This document shows positions 51,394-62,317 of a stretch of 64,000 nucleotides of DNA, in pieces (within the stretch, counting starts at the first letter, position 1; every line of letters begins with the position of its first letter). Under the pieces are notes generated by a model. The model was not told the origin of the DNA. It searched no databases and was given only the letters and a program-made list of their open reading frames with translations. This stretch comes from Psychrobacter sp. BI730 (GTDB lineage Bacteria > Pseudomonadota > Gammaproteobacteria > Pseudomonadales > Moraxellaceae), in contig NZ_JAATTV010000015.1 of assembly GCF_013414195.1 (NCBI RefSeq), forward strand, positions 1 through 64,000. Direction: 5' to 3'. Made by a program: the position numbers and the translations under genes.

Positions 51394-52023
51394 TTACTCT
51401 TCAACGCCAGCATCTTGACCTTTATATTTTGCGTTTGCGTAATCCCAGTTCACTAGCTTGTCTAGGAACGTGTCAACATAGTCAGGACGACGGTTACGAT
51501 AATCTACATAGTACGCGTGTTCCCATACATCACAAGTCAATACAGCGACTTGGTCATGTGCAAGTGGGGTGTCAGCATTAGCCGTTTTGGCGATTGACAA
51601 TTTGCCACCGACTTTATCAGCAACTAGCCATGCCCAACCTGAACCAAACTGAGTCAATGCTGCGTTTTTGAACTCTTCACGGAACTTGTCGTAGCTACCG
51701 AAATCTTCTTCGATTTTTGCTTTTAGATCGCCAGTAGGTTCGCCGCCGCCGTTCGTTGGCGTCATGCAGTTCCAGTAGAACGTGTGGTTCCATACTTGAG
51801 CTGCTTGGTTGAACATACCTTGCTTGCTGTCATCTTTAGCAGTCGCTACGATGATTTCTGGCAATGTTTTATCTTCTAGACCAGAACCTGGTAGCAAATC
51901 GTTAAGCTTAGTCACGTATGCATTATGATGCTTGTCGTGATGATACTCTAGCGTCTCGGCACTGATATGTGGCTCTAGTGCGTCTTTTGCATATGGTAGG
52001 TCTGGTAAAGTAATGTTTGACAT
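51394..52023 (-). CDS. sodB: Superoxide dismutase (Fe)
   Basis: SodB removes superoxide in the cytoplasm. The 209-residue protein has the metal ligands His28 (LEYHHDKHHNAYV), a His in QVWNHTFYWNC, and Asp and His in CDVWEHAYYVDYRN. QFGSGWAWLV and the order of residues fit the iron type of E. coli SodB. A second, decayed copy of the gene's last 30 codons lies 2.2 kb upstream on the plus coordinates. Confidence 0.95.
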   Translation of the reverse strand: MSNITLPDLPYAKDALEPHISAETLEYHHDKHHNAYVTKLNDLLPGSGLEDKTLPEIIVATAKDDSKQGMFNQAAQVWNHTFYWNCMTPTNGGGEPTGDLKAKIEEDFGSYDKFREEFKNAALTQFGSGWAWLVADKVGGKLSIAKTANADTPLAHDQVAVLTCDVWEHAYYVDYRNRRPDYVDTFLDKLVNWDYANAKYKGQDAGVEE

Positions 52024-52575
52024 AATTATTTTATCCTTGCTGTTTAGCCGTTAGTTTATAAAAACTTGCTTATAGAAACTGAATTTTACGCTATTTTTAC
52101 ACCGCAAAAAACACTATAAAATAGCAGACTAAATTGGCTGAGTTTATTGTTTGAAATGAACTTTATCGCTTGATACACAGTACTGCTCAATACAATATCA
52201 CGTATCATTATGAATCCAAAATCAACCTGTCGGTTACTTATTGCTATTATTCTTCGTCAAAAAGCCAAGTCTCTGACTTTATAGACTTTTATTAACTTAA
52301 TATTCACAAGCCATAAGATATAATTCACTGTAGCTTGTCTCCTATTATAGCAATAGCAACCAATAATATCAGTTACCAAATGTTATAGCCCGTACAATCT
52401 ACATAGCGATTGGTTATTTATTAAGCAGGAATTGCACGCACTCCAAACTCATGCGTTATCATTATTAGTATAACTACTTCAATCGTCAAATAATTTATCG
52501 ATTAGCGCTACAAAAGATAAATAAAGCCCACTCGAATGATAGTTTTTCATCATCTTTATATAATGGACTGACTCT
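52024..52575. other. Divergent intergenic region between sodB and rdgB
   Basis: These 552 bases between divergent genes contain no gene, clear hairpin or long repeat that I can support. Both promoters must lie here. Confidence 0.4.
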
Positions 52576-53229
52576 ATGAGCACCACTGATACCTCGTTAA
52601 CTGCTACCCATCCGACATCTGGCAACCAATGGGTACTGGCTAGTAACAATAAGGGCAAATTGGCTGAGTTTAAACGATTATTTGCCGAAGCGAACTTGGA
52701 CGTGACGATTGTCCCGCAAGGTCAGCTCGATATCGAAGACGCCATCGAGGATGGTCTAAGCTTTGTGGAAAACGCCATTATCAAAGCGCGTCATGCCAGC
52801 CGTATCAGCGGATTGCCTGCGATTGCCGACGATTCAGGCTTGTGCGTACCAGCATTGGGCAATGCACCCGGCATTTACTCTGCTCGCTATGCAGGCGAGC
52901 ACGGCAATGATGGCAAAAACAATGCAAAGCTCATCGCTGACTTGCAGCCTATCCGAGCAGCGAAGCCAGATGCTCCTATTAAAGGTACGTTCGTTTGCGT
53001 ACTGGCAATGGTGCGTCATGCCGATGACCCGCTACCGATTGTCGCCCAAGGATTATGGCATGGCGAAATCTTGGATACGCTACATGGTGACGGCGGTTTT
53101 GGCTATGATCCATTGTTTTGGTTACCTGACTTGCAAGCCAGTGCGGCTAGTCTAAGCGCTGCTGATAAAAACAGCATCAGCCATCGTGGTCAGGCAATCC
53201 AACAGCTATTGGCGCAGCTACCTTTATAA
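52576..53229 (+). CDS. rdgB: XTP/dITP diphosphatase
   Basis: The enzyme hydrolyses non-canonical purine triphosphates such as dITP and XTP to prevent their incorporation. Family motifs are complete: WVLASNNKGKLAEF at the N-terminus, IADDSGLCVPAL, PGIYSARYAG, GDGGFGYDPLFWLP and the C-terminal SHRGQA. The 217-residue length includes about 20 extra N-terminal residues. It is a single-gene unit on the plus strand. Confidence 0.95.
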   Translation: MSTTDTSLTATHPTSGNQWVLASNNKGKLAEFKRLFAEANLDVTIVPQGQLDIEDAIEDGLSFVENAIIKARHASRISGLPAIADDSGLCVPALGNAPGIYSARYAGEHGNDGKNNAKLIADLQPIRAAKPDAPIKGTFVCVLAMVRHADDPLPIVAQGLWHGEILDTLHGDGGFGYDPLFWLPDLQASAASLSAADKNSISHRGQAIQQLLAQLPL

Positions 53230-53762
53230 GTATTTGTAGCTGTTCTATCCATAACTATCCGTAAGCGCGCTCAATGCTCATAATGCGCTTGCAACCTTAT
53301 CGCTGTTTCTTGTCCGTTATCTGATTTATTGAATACGAATCTGGCTAAATTTTTATATAAAATTAAGCCATACAAGAGTAAGCAACATAAGGAAACATGC
53401 TGTCAAAGAGATAATTTTTACTTTAATAAACAGATAGATTATACTGTTCTACTTTTAAAATTTTGTTGAAATCCGTTATTTGGCTGTATAATTCACCAAA
53501 AAGCGTTATTATGCGGTGCATTAACGGTTTATTATCGATATTTGATAGCATGGACAACCTCAGCAGGTTCACCTTTTGGTATCAGCGGCGATTGCTACTG
53601 GCACTGAATTTGACGTTGTGCGCTATCGCTATCCCCTATTTATTTCAACGGCAGCCCGTCGTACATGCTCGTAATTTGAGGCGCGGTCTGTCTATTACAA
53701 TTTAACCCTAAGTACTATTTCATTAATCAAACGTACTACTTAATCCTAAAGGTGTAATTAAC
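53230..53762. other. Leader region of tig
   Basis: These 533 bases hold no supported gene. A likely sigma70 promoter has TATAAT at 53487-53492 with TTGTTG at 53463-53468 (18-base spacer) or TTGAAA at 53466-53471 (15-base spacer). This would leave a leader of more than 250 bases before tig. A small AAGCGC/GCGCTT repeat (53263-53290) follows rdgB without T-run. Confidence 0.4.
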
Positions 53763-55106
53763 ATGGCTACAGATTTACAAGTCACAACCAATAAGCTATC
53801 TAATAAAGAAACCCAGCTAACGGTTAAAGTGCCCGTTGAAAAAATTCAAAACAAAGTTGAAGGCCGTATTCGCCAAGTTGCGAAAACTGCCAAGATTGAC
53901 GGTTTCCGTAAAGGTAACGTCCCTATGTCACACATCCGCTCTCAGTACGGTGCTGGCATTCAACAAGAAGTTATCAACGATGTCATCCGTGATACTGTAT
54001 TTGAAGCGATCAAATCTGAAGACATCCGCGCTGTTGGCATGCCTAACATCGACGACGTAAAACTTGAAGACGATTTCTTGGTATATCAAGCCACTGTTGA
54101 AATCTTCCCAGAAGTTGACGTACAAGGTATCGATGAGATCGAAGTTGAGCGTCACACTGCACAAGTGAGTGAAGAAGACGTTGATACTATGATCGAAAAC
54201 CTACAAAAGCAACGTGAAGAATTCGTTGAGAAAAAGGGCATGGCTGCGAAAGACAACCAAGTGACTTTTGACTTTGAAGGCTCTATCGACGGCGAAAAAT
54301 TCGAAGGCGGCTCTGCTGAAGACTTCAAACTAGTTATCGGTAGCAACCAAATGATTCCAGGTTTTGAAGCTGGTATCAAAGGCATGAAAGCTGGCGAAGA
54401 AAAAACTATCGACGTAACTTTCCCAGAAGATTACCAAGCTGAGAACCTAGCTGGTAAAGAAGCTCAGTTCAAAATCAACGTAAAATTGGTTGAAAAATCT
54501 AAGCTACCTGAAATCAACGAAGAGTTCCTTGAGCTATTCGGCGTAAAAGAAGGCGGCGTTGAGAAGTTGAAAGAAGACGTACGCAAAAACATGGAACGCG
54601 AAATCAAAAACGCTGCGCGTAGCCAAGTTAAGCAAGCGACTTTTGACGCATTATTAGAAAAGAACGAGTTTGATGTACCAAACGCTATGCTAGAGCAAGA
54701 AATCGAGCGTCAACGCAACATGATGATGCAACGTTTTTCTCAGCAGTTCGGCGCAAATGCTGATAGCTTCGATAAAGACATGCTGCCAAATGAGCTATTT
54801 GAAGAGCAAGCGCTACGTGCTGCCCGTCTTGGCATCATCGTTGCCCGTGTTATCGATACTAAAGGCCTAGAAGTAGATCAAGAGCGTGTAGAAACCTTCA
54901 TCAAAGAAGCCGCTGAAAACTACGAAGATCCAAGCGAGGTCATCGAGTACTACACCAATGACAAGCAGCAGCGCGCTAACATTGAGTCTGTCGTACTAGA
55001 AGACCAAGTAGTAGATTATTTGATCGCTCAAGGTAAAGTAACTGACAAAGAAGTTAGCTACCAAGACTTGCTAGCTGCTCAGCAACAACAGCAGCAAGCA
55101 ATGTAG
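53763..55106 (+). CDS. tig: Trigger factor
   Basis: A ribosome-bound chaperone and peptidyl-prolyl isomerase of 447 residues. The N-terminal ribosome-binding domain has the signature region [20 protein letters not shown] (family GFRxGKVP). The FKBP-like domain (about 150-245) shows [17 protein letters not shown] and [18 protein letters not shown]. The helical C-terminal arms end in a Gln-rich stretch. AAGGTG precedes the ATG. In many relatives clpP follows directly; here the urease cluster lies between. Confidence 0.97.
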   Translation: MATDLQVTTNKLSNKETQLTVKVPVEKIQNKVEGRIRQVAKTAKIDGFRKGNVPMSHIRSQYGAGIQQEVINDVIRDTVFEAIKSEDIRAVGMPNIDDVKLEDDFLVYQATVEIFPEVDVQGIDEIEVERHTAQVSEEDVDTMIENLQKQREEFVEKKGMAAKDNQVTFDFEGSIDGEKFEGGSAEDFKLVIGSNQMIPGFEAGIKGMKAGEEKTIDVTFPEDYQAENLAGKEAQFKINVKLVEKSKLPEINEEFLELFGVKEGGVEKLKEDVRKNMEREIKNAARSQVKQATFDALLEKNEFDVPNAMLEQEIERQRNMMMQRFSQQFGANADSFDKDMLPNELFEEQALRAARLGIIVARVIDTKGLEVDQERVETFIKEAAENYEDPSEVIEYYTNDKQQRANIESVVLEDQVVDYLIAQGKVTDKEVSYQDLLAAQQQQQQAM

Positions 55107-55157
55107 TTGATACGACAAGCTGTCTTTTGAGATATGCTGTAGTCGGTTATCAAAACT

Positions 55158-55197
55158 AAAATGCGCCCCCGACCTTTTGATCGGGGGCGCATTTTTT
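55158..55197 (+). terminator. Strong terminator after tig
   Basis: AAATGCGCCCCCGA pairs perfectly with TCGGGGGCGCATTT around CCTTTTGA, followed by a T-run. It can also stop the minus-strand urease transcript. Confidence 0.95.
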
Positions 55198-55274
55198 ATG
55201 TTGTTCGATAGCTAGATAAAATCAGTCACAACTATCGAACCTACAAACATCGTACTCGTACTGCAAAGCGCGCT

Positions 55275-56027
55275 TTATACTAAAACGGGTGCGAATACGG
55301 CGCTCAATCCTAGCAGCACTAGCCCGCGCTGTAACCATAAGCTATCACTAAAGCGTTGCTGCAACTGTTGACTAATCAGCGTACCAACTGCATATAGCGC
55401 TAGCATCGTGACCATCATCCCTGCATAAAAACCCAGCTGTCCGCTCATACCTACATTCGCTGGTACTTCCATCGCATGTGCCATGCCATGAAACACCGCC
55501 AAACCACCAAAACCAAACAATGACAGCTGCTGAATGCTTGGCGTGCGTGCTGTATGAGTCTGCGCAGAGAATGCCTCTTGTCTACTTTTTTGGCTCATTA
55601 AGACCATAGCCAATACGACTACCGACAGTGATATCGCCACTTCAATCAACCCAGATGATGCAGCAAACGCGATACCGCCAATCAGTACGCCAGCCGTGCC
55701 CAATATCGCGCCTAATGACAACCCTGCGGTCAATGACATCATGCCTAAGCGCTGCTTTTGTAGCCCATAAAACAACATGCCCATACCTACGGCCAAAAAC
55801 AGATGATCAAGGCCAGTCACTGGATGCATCAGTCCTGCTTGTAACGTACCTAAAGACGATGACGCTTGCGCGGTAGTCGAATGAATATGCCCTGAATGCG
55901 CCTGCGCCAATGACGGTAGCATTAGTGATGCCATCATCACAGCCGAACCAGAAACGATGTGACGAGCTGAGAGCACTTGTGAAAAACGAGATTTTTCGAT
56001 GTGAAGACCTTTTGTATACTGTGTCAT
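55275..56027 (-). CDS. ureJ: HupE/UreJ family nickel permease-like protein
   Basis: A 250-residue membrane protein with a signal-like N-terminus ending SLMLPSLAQAHSGHIHS, which leaves a His-rich end on the mature protein. GLMHPVTGLDHLFLAVGMG is the metal-binding signature of HupE/UreJ in the first membrane helix; about six hydrophobic segments follow. Its role is probably nickel uptake for urease. It is the last gene of the ureDABCEFG-J cluster, after ureG. Confidence 0.9.
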   Translation of the reverse strand: MTQYTKGLHIEKSRFSQVLSARHIVSGSAVMMASLMLPSLAQAHSGHIHSTTAQASSSLGTLQAGLMHPVTGLDHLFLAVGMGMLFYGLQKQRLGMMSLTAGLSLGAILGTAGVLIGGIAFAASSGLIEVAISLSVVVLAMVLMSQKSRQEAFSAQTHTARTPSIQQLSLFGFGGLAVFHGMAHAMEVPANVGMSGQLGFYAGMMVTMLALYAVGTLISQQLQQRFSDSLWLQRGLVLLGLSAVFAPVLV

Positions 56028-56077
56028 GCGGTTTTTCCTTATTCTTTATGTTTTAATGGTAAAAGCTCATCTGCTCT

Positions 56078-56767
56078 TTAGGCAAGCATGCCATGTTCTT
56101 TAATAAAGGCGATAATCTCATTTAGCCCATCACCCGTTTTCATATTGCTAAAAACAAAAGGTTTGTCGCCACGCATTTTTTTGGCATCGCGTTCCATCAC
56201 TTCAAGCGACGCACCAACCATTGGTGCAAGGTCAGTCTTATTAATAATCAACAAATCAGACTTGGTAATGCCAGGTCCACCCTTACGAGGTATCTTATCG
56301 CCTGCAGAGACATCAATGACGTACAAGGTCAAATCAGACAACTCTGGGCTAAATGTTGCGGCTAGATTGTCGCCACCTGACTCAATAATAATCAACTCTA
56401 AACCTTCAAAAGTCGCTTGTAGCTCAGCAATCGCAGTCAGATTAATAGAAGCATCTTCGCGAATAGCTGTATGCGGACAGCCGCCCGTCTCTACACCGCG
56501 GATACGCTCAGCAGGCATGGCATCTTTACGGGTCAGAAACTCTGAATCTTCTTTGGTATAGATGTCATTGGTCACGACTGCCATATTGACCGTATCACGC
56601 AGGTTTTGGCATAGTCTTAATGTCAAAGCAGTCTTACCACTACCAACTGGCCCGCCAATACCAAGGCGTAAGCACGATAAGGCAGAAGATGGTTTCTGGC
56701 TATCACTATCAGTTTGTACATCTGATGCAACATTAGAGTTTTTTGGTTTGAGCGGAGTTAGAGACAT
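56078..56767 (-). CDS. ureG: Urease accessory GTPase UreG
   Basis: UreG is the GTPase that delivers nickel during urease maturation. The P-loop is [15 protein letters not shown] near residues 37-51. [15 protein letters not shown], the CPH metal motif in [26 protein letters not shown] and the NKTDLAP guanine motif follow. The 229 residues include about 30 extra at the N-terminus. It sits between ureF and ureJ. Confidence 0.97.
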   Translation of the reverse strand: MSLTPLKPKNSNVASDVQTDSDSQKPSSALSCLRLGIGGPVGSGKTALTLRLCQNLRDTVNMAVVTNDIYTKEDSEFLTRKDAMPAERIRGVETGGCPHTAIREDASINLTAIAELQATFEGLELIIIESGGDNLAATFSPELSDLTLYVIDVSAGDKIPRKGGPGITKSDLLIINKTDLAPMVGASLEVMERDAKKMRGDKPFVFSNMKTGDGLNEIIAFIKEHGMLA

Positions 56768-56824
56768 ATTAATTTCCTAAAACAGTTTGTATATTAATAA
56801 GTATAAATAGAAATAAAAGTACAG

Positions 56825-57619
56825 TTATGAGCGGAACAACCGACTGTATTGCTCCTCATGCATGCTTGAGAGAATAGCCAAATTGGGCAAGTTATTAGAG
56901 ATATTAAGCGATTCATAGAGGTCTTGGCATAGCTGCTGACAGTCTGGTTCTTCACTTGTATCTAAGGTATCCATAGTATTTATCGATGTGATTAAAGCAT
57001 CGAAAGCCTGTTGCACATTAGCGCTTAGAGCATCAACCTGAGCACCCAGATCGCTTTGCAATTGCCACAGGATACGCTGACCTGCCATTTGTCCTAGCGG
57101 CACTGTCTTCACAGCAGCGAGTACCATATTCTCTAATTGTGCAAATCCATAAGTAGTCATTGACTGCGCTAGTGGCAGCTGCCAATGCTGAGCAATATGA
57201 GCAAATAGCGGCAAAAATCCATCTTCAGGTATTTCGGCCGGTATGCCAAGATTCAATACTTCGTTTAGCCAAGACACCATCGCTTGTGCCAACTGCTGCG
57301 ACTCCAGTACAAACTCTTTACTCTCGAGACCAGCGTGATAATCATGTGCTAGATTTGTCGCTAGCGCTTCATGACCTTGGCTGAGCGCGCACATTATTAG
57401 CCCTAATACGGGCAACTCGTAGCCAATCACTGCAAGCGCTAGATAGTCCTGCATAAATGTAAGCGTACTGGCTTCATCAGAGACAACCCCTGACTCAATC
57501 GCTGACTCCACACCTTGCGAATAGGTATAACTACCAATCGGCAAATTGCTCGATGCCAGCATCAGTAGCTGTCCAAGTTGGGTAGACTGAGTAGGCTGAG
57601 CACTGGTATTAACCATCAT
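56825..57619 (-). CDS. ureF: Urease accessory protein UreF
   Basis: UreF is an all-helical partner of UreD and UreG in activating apo-urease. Family blocks are LLMLASSNLPIGSYTYSQGVESAIE at the N-terminus (typical PxGxFxxSxGLE form) and VPLGQMAGQRILWQL. The 264 residues include a less conserved acidic C-terminal stretch. Its start overlaps the end of ureE by 11 bases, indicating translational coupling. Confidence 0.94.
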   Translation of the reverse strand: MMVNTSAQPTQSTQLGQLLMLASSNLPIGSYTYSQGVESAIESGVVSDEASTLTFMQDYLALAVIGYELPVLGLIMCALSQGHEALATNLAHDYHAGLESKEFVLESQQLAQAMVSWLNEVLNLGIPAEIPEDGFLPLFAHIAQHWQLPLAQSMTTYGFAQLENMVLAAVKTVPLGQMAGQRILWQLQSDLGAQVDALSANVQQAFDALITSINTMDTLDTSEEPDCQQLCQDLYESLNISNNLPNLAILSSMHEEQYSRLFRS

Positions 57620-58253
57620 TTGAACGACCTACAGGCGCATCATGATGACTATGGCTATGGCTATGGTGATGTCCGTGGCTGTGGCTTTCGTCATGGCTAT
57701 GACTTTTCTTATGACTATGAGAGTCACTATGCGAATGTGCATGGGAGTGAGCATGACCATGCGAATGCCCTTGTCCCGTTTGATAAGCGCCCGTTTCAGG
57801 CTCAAATGGCACTGAGGTAGACTCGATATGTAGACCAAGATTTTCTAACATTTGTGCAAGTACATGATCGTTTTCAAAATATAACGCATAGCCTGCATTA
57901 CCCTGATCAAAACTGTGGTCAAACATCAATGGCACATGACGGTTGCCCAAGTGATAAGCGCCTTTCATTAGTAGAAAGTCATCGTCAGCCGTCACTTTGG
58001 TCACCGCTTGCGGCTTGGCGATGACTTGCATCAACTCCCCTGCTGCATTGATAAGGACATCATTTCCTTTTAGTACACCTGTACGAGGCAAGTCAACACC
58101 AACTGCCTCACCTGAAACAGTAATGGCTCTAAAGCGGGAATGCTGACGAGTATCAAAATCCAATAGCAGGTAATCATCGGCTTGATACTGTTCTACCAAT
58201 TGTGCTTTTTGGGTATCGCTAAGCGTACTTAAACGGGTATTAAATATTTTCAT
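57609..58253 (-). CDS. ureE: Urease accessory nickel metallochaperone UreE
   Basis: UreE collects nickel for UreG/urease. The start chosen is ATG 58253 (MKIFNTRLSTLSD); the longer frame to 58340 adds 29 residues not seen in the family. Core motifs are FDTRQHSRFRAITVSGEAVGVDLPRTG, AYHLGNRHVPLMFD (metal-binding His) and VLAQMLENLG. The C-terminal 50 residues are a His-Ser tail with about 20 histidines, a nickel-binding tail as in Klebsiella UreE but longer. Confidence 0.93.
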   Translation of the reverse strand: MKIFNTRLSTLSDTQKAQLVEQYQADDYLLLDFDTRQHSRFRAITVSGEAVGVDLPRTGVLKGNDVLINAAGELMQVIAKPQAVTKVTADDDFLLMKGAYHLGNRHVPLMFDHSFDQGNAGYALYFENDHVLAQMLENLGLHIESTSVPFEPETGAYQTGQGHSHGHAHSHAHSHSDSHSHKKSHSHDESHSHGHHHSHSHSHHDAPVGRSNDG

Positions 58254-58417
58254 TATTCTTCTCTGGCTGTTGTTGCTCAAACTATTGGTCAATAGTATTG
58301 ATGGTAAAAGTATTGGGAATAAAGATACGATCTCATTCAAGAAACCAACTGACCATTGGCATACATGGTTTATGGCTCACTGTCTTAGAGAGCTCCTATA
58401 AACGTGCATCATAAGCT

Positions 58418-60607
58418 CTAAAATAAAAAATAACGCTGTGCCATGGGTAATACATCGGCTGGCTCACAGGTGAGTGTCTTACCATCAGCGCGTACTTCAT
58501 AGGTCTCAGGATTGATATCCATATCTGGGCAGTAGCTGTTAAAGCGCATATCGCTTTTACGAATTTTACGGATACCGTGTACTGGCTGAATGACTTTGGT
58601 CAATCCAAGCTGCTTATCCACTTGTTTGTCGATCGCCGCTTGCGACATAAAAGTAATGCTGGTTTGGGCAACCGATTTTGGATATGTCGCAAACATAGGA
58701 CGATAATGTACAGGCTGGGGTGTGGGAATAGAGGCATTGATATCACCCATCGGTACTGCAGCAATGAGCCCACCTTTTATAATGCATTCAGGCTTTACCC
58801 CAAAAAACTTGGGCGACCAGAGCACCATATCTGCCCATTTACCTACTTCGATTGAGCCGACCATATCGCTGATACCGTGAGTAATCGCAGGGTTTATTGT
58901 ATATTTTGCGATATAGCGTTTGATACGGAAGTTATCGTTGTCCGTGCTTTGATCATAGTCTGTCAAAGTGATGTACTGTTGCTCATCCTCAATGGTCGCT
59001 GTTGCATCTGGTGCTAGATGACCACGTTGAACTTTCATTTTGTGCGCGGTCTGCCACGTGCGAATGACTACTTCACCTACTCGACCCATGGCTTGTGAAT
59101 CGCTACTCATCATCGAGATGGCACCCAAATCATGCAAGATATCTTCTGCGGCAATGGTTTCTTGACGAATACGGCTTTCAGCAAAGGCCACATCTTCAGC
59201 AATAGCAGGACTTAGGTGATGACAAACCATCAGCATATCGAGATGCTCATCAATAGTATTGACGGTGTATGGGCGCGTTGGGTTGGTTGAAGATGGCAGC
59301 ACATGCGACTCGCCAATAGCCTTTAGAATATCGGGCGCATGGCCACCACCTGCCCCTTCAGTATGAAAAGTATGGATACAGCGGTTTTTAAAAGCAGCGA
59401 GCGTACTTTCGAGATAGCCACTTTCATTTAAAGTATCGGTATGAATAGCCACTTGCACATCATAGTCGTCAGCGACACTCAAGCAGTTATCGATGGCTTG
59501 CGGGGTTGTACCCCAATCTTCATGTAGCTTTAGCCCTACGGCACCTGCTTCGATTTGTTCAGCAATGGGTTCTGGTACACTCACATTTCCTTTGCCCAGT
59601 AATCCGATATTCATGGGAATACTGTCCGTAGACTTTAGCATTGAGGCAATATGATAAGCCCCTGGCGTACAAGTAGTCGCGAGAGTTCCTTGAGCTGGCC
59701 CTGTGCCGCCGCCCAGCATCGTCGTAACTCCTGACATAAGCGCTGTCTCGCATTGCTGAGGTGCGATAAAGTGGATATGACTATCGACGCCACCTGCTGT
59801 CAGAATTTTACCTTCACCAGCTATAATCTCAGTAGCACCGCCAATCGCAATATCGATGGCAGGCTGGATATCAGGATTGCCCGCTTTGCCAATGGCACTG
59901 ATACGACCATCTTTGATACCAATATCCGCTTTATAGATGCCTGTATAGTCAACGACTAATGCATTAGTAATAACCGTATCGGCAACTTCCGCGCCTAGTA
60001 ATTGTCCTTGCCCCATACCATCACGGATGACTTTACCACCGCCAAATTTGACTTCTTCACCTTTGATTTCAATAGGCCTGCTGCTACTTTCACCACTTTG
60101 CGACGTATCTGCTTGGTCAACAGTAGTATCCTTATGACTGGTTAAATCTGCTTCAACCTGTAGCCACAGCTCGGTATCGGCAAGACGGACTTTATCACCT
60201 GTGGTGGGACCAAAATGCTCAGCATAAATACGACGACTGACTCGCTTCTGCGAAGTAGCAGTTGCCTTTTTATCAGTAACACTCTCTGATGCTTCGTCTG
60301 GATGAGCGGCGCCCATGACGCGCCCAGCAAAACCATATACATCTTGCTTGCCAGCGTATGCTACCAATTCTACTTCCCGCGATTGACCAGGCTCAAAACG
60401 TACGGCGGTTCCAGAGATAATATTTAGGCGAAAACCTCGAGTCTGCTCTCTCTCAAAACTCAAGGCATCATTGACTTCATAAAAGTGATAATGCGAGCCG
60501 ATTTGGATAGGTCTATCACCAGTATTGCTGACACTGATGGTCTGCACCTGTCGACCTTGGTTTAAGATAATATCGCCATCTTGGATATGGTATTCGCCTG
60601 CTTGCAT
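58418..60607 (-). CDS. ureC: Urease beta-alpha fusion (UreB-UreC), single ORF
   Basis: One 729-residue frame joins two urease subunits. Residues 1-98 are UreB ([19 protein letters not shown] to GFAGRV), 99-122 a linker, and 123-729 UreC ([19 protein letters not shown]). All active-site residues are present at a constant offset of 143 from K. aerogenes UreC: nickel ligands His277, His279, Lys360 (carbamylated), His389, His415 and Asp503; catalytic His463 and Cys462. There is no stop or internal Met in the linker. Insertions occur at about 156-177 and 532-555. It hydrolyses urea with UreA. Confidence 0.93.
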   Translation of the reverse strand: MQAGEYHIQDGDIILNQGRQVQTISVSNTGDRPIQIGSHYHFYEVNDALSFEREQTRGFRLNIISGTAVRFEPGQSREVELVAYAGKQDVYGFAGRVMGAAHPDEASESVTDKKATATSQKRVSRRIYAEHFGPTTGDKVRLADTELWLQVEADLTSHKDTTVDQADTSQSGESSSRPIEIKGEEVKFGGGKVIRDGMGQGQLLGAEVADTVITNALVVDYTGIYKADIGIKDGRISAIGKAGNPDIQPAIDIAIGGATEIIAGEGKILTAGGVDSHIHFIAPQQCETALMSGVTTMLGGGTGPAQGTLATTCTPGAYHIASMLKSTDSIPMNIGLLGKGNVSVPEPIAEQIEAGAVGLKLHEDWGTTPQAIDNCLSVADDYDVQVAIHTDTLNESGYLESTLAAFKNRCIHTFHTEGAGGGHAPDILKAIGESHVLPSSTNPTRPYTVNTIDEHLDMLMVCHHLSPAIAEDVAFAESRIRQETIAAEDILHDLGAISMMSSDSQAMGRVGEVVIRTWQTAHKMKVQRGHLAPDATATIEDEQQYITLTDYDQSTDNDNFRIKRYIAKYTINPAITHGISDMVGSIEVGKWADMVLWSPKFFGVKPECIIKGGLIAAVPMGDINASIPTPQPVHYRPMFATYPKSVAQTSITFMSQAAIDKQVDKQLGLTKVIQPVHGIRKIRKSDMRFNSYCPDMDINPETYEVRADGKTLTCEPADVLPMAQRYFLF

Positions 60608-60663
60608 GGTAGCCGCCTTATTTTATAGTGAGCATTTTAGTGCTATAACAATGGTATACAGCG

Positions 60664-60966
60664 TTACACGATGGGATTATGTACCGTGACCAGTTTGGTG
60701 CCATCAGGAAAGGTTGCCTCGATTTGCACTTCATCTACCATCTCTGCGACACCTTCCATGACATCGTCAGCCGACAGATAAGTGGCGCCCTCACTCATTA
60801 ATTCGGCAACTCTTTTGCCATCTCTAGCCCCTTCCATCAGCAGCATACTGATATAAGCGATCGCTTCGGGATAGTTAAGCTTAACACCGCGATTTTTGCG
60901 ACGCTCAGCCACCATACCAGCCGTAAATAGCATGAGTTTATCTTTTTCTGTTGGGGTCAGGTGCAT
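60664..60966 (-). CDS. ureA: Urease gamma subunit
   Basis: The 100-residue small subunit UreA begins [23 protein letters not shown] and contains [22 protein letters not shown] and the C-terminal [14 protein letters not shown], all standard. It pairs with the fused UreBC product to form the urease unit. It lies 56 bases upstream of the fusion gene and 118 bases after ureD. Confidence 0.97.
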   Translation of the reverse strand: MHLTPTEKDKLMLFTAGMVAERRKNRGVKLNYPEAIAYISMLLMEGARDGKRVAELMSEGATYLSADDVMEGVAEMVDEVQIEATFPDGTKLVTVHNPIV

Positions 60967-61084
60967 GACAATTCCTTGTTGTACTTATCATTATATTTAT
61001 AGCAGATTAGGGGTTTTCAAAGCATTTGATATCGATTAAAAACAGTCGCAATATATCTTAATTTCATTATTAAAAGTGGCCGTA

Positions 61085-62113
61085 TTAAGTATCCCAAATA
61101 CGCGGACGACAAGGCTCAAGTTGCCACCAATGATCTCGTAAGACTTCTCTCAGCTGATAAAACGCTTCAAAACAACCGCGTACATCTGAGCCAATATAGC
61201 GGATATTGATCGCTTGGCAATTATGAGTGCAGTAGACAGGCAGTTGTGCTTGAGCAATAACTTGTCGCAATGCTGCTACAGTATTGTCTAGATAGCGGGT
61301 TAATGCCTGTTTGGTCGTGGCTAATGCCGTCTCCGTTGATTGCGTGGTTTGGGAGGCAGATAATGCACGGTTGTCATGTACATCGCTCAAACTCGGTACG
61401 GCCCAAAACGATCCATAAATATGCTGACCTGCCAGCCCCAAATTTGAGGAGAACCAGCGACTGCCAGCAGACTGATCTACACGTTCAGCAACGATAACCT
61501 TACCTTCTCGGTAGATATTTAATCCAGTATGGTAATGCCCTTGTAAGAACTGCTCGTCGTAAGCTTGCCGCCCAAATACGCTAATCTCCCATGTCAGCAA
61601 GCTAGAGGAATCAGCTAAATCAAAGCGACTCACTGCATGCATATTGGCTTCGTTATAAATGATACTCTCTTGGGGCAGCCATTCTAAACGGGTATCTGCT
61701 GCGAGGTTGGCTTGTACGTGTTGGCTCGCATAGGCAGCTATCTCGTCTTGGCTCATACTTCGGTGAGTAACGTCGTCGCCCAACGGAGCTTTATGTTTTT
61801 GACTGACGCTGTCTTTGCCATACCATTTACCTGCACCTGGTGTGGTGATAACAGCGTGGCTGCCACTATCTAAGTTTAGGTCTATGGACAGCGTATCGCC
61901 ACCTGCGATACCGGCTGGCGGGTACAACATCAGTATGTGACAAATACCCTGCTGTACGCTTGGCTCAGGATACAGAGCACGCTGTACCATCAAGGCACCC
62001 GTATGCTTACGATGATAAAGCCGCGTTTTTGAGTTATCAGCCGTACCCTCTTTGGCCGTACTTGTCCTGCTAACAGTGTCAAAGCTTAATGCTAAAGAAG
62101 AGGCCCAACTCAT
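61085..62113 (-). CDS. ureD: Urease accessory protein UreD
   Basis: UreD (UreH) is the scaffold that binds apo-urease for nickel insertion with UreF and UreG. Family patterns are LYPEPSVQQGICHILMLYPPAGIAGGD, ITTPGAGKWY and the LEWLPQESIIYNEA stretch, followed by a long C-terminal part. 342 residues. It is the first gene of the minus-strand urease cluster; a sigma54-type promoter and NtrC-like site lie upstream. Confidence 0.93.
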   Translation of the reverse strand: MSWASSLALSFDTVSRTSTAKEGTADNSKTRLYHRKHTGALMVQRALYPEPSVQQGICHILMLYPPAGIAGGDTLSIDLNLDSGSHAVITTPGAGKWYGKDSVSQKHKAPLGDDVTHRSMSQDEIAAYASQHVQANLAADTRLEWLPQESIIYNEANMHAVSRFDLADSSSLLTWEISVFGRQAYDEQFLQGHYHTGLNIYREGKVIVAERVDQSAGSRWFSSNLGLAGQHIYGSFWAVPSLSDVHDNRALSASQTTQSTETALATTKQALTRYLDNTVAALRQVIAQAQLPVYCTHNCQAINIRYIGSDVRGCFEAFYQLREVLRDHWWQLEPCRPRIWDT

Positions 62114-62317
62114 TTTGTATACTCATTTACCAATTAAATATGTTTCAGTATTTTATGTGACAGCTATCATTTGCTATCCGTTAAGAACTCTATTGCCAAT
62201 CGTTAATTACAGTTCATTAACTACAGTAACCTTAGAATAGTAACGGAGAAATACAGCGTATATCATTTATCGTGCCTAGCGCACCACAATAAATCAAAGC
62301 GTCAATGTTTTTATTGA

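Noticed and set aside
53463-53705. 80-codon frame with a hydrophobic stretch upstream of tig
   Set aside because: It starts on a TTG inside a likely promoter, has no ribosome site and no family resemblance; treated as tig leader.
57578-57820. Plus-strand frame rich in Tyr, Gly and His opposite the ureE tail
   Set aside because: It is the complement of the His-Ser repeat codons of ureE; repeat-derived open frame.
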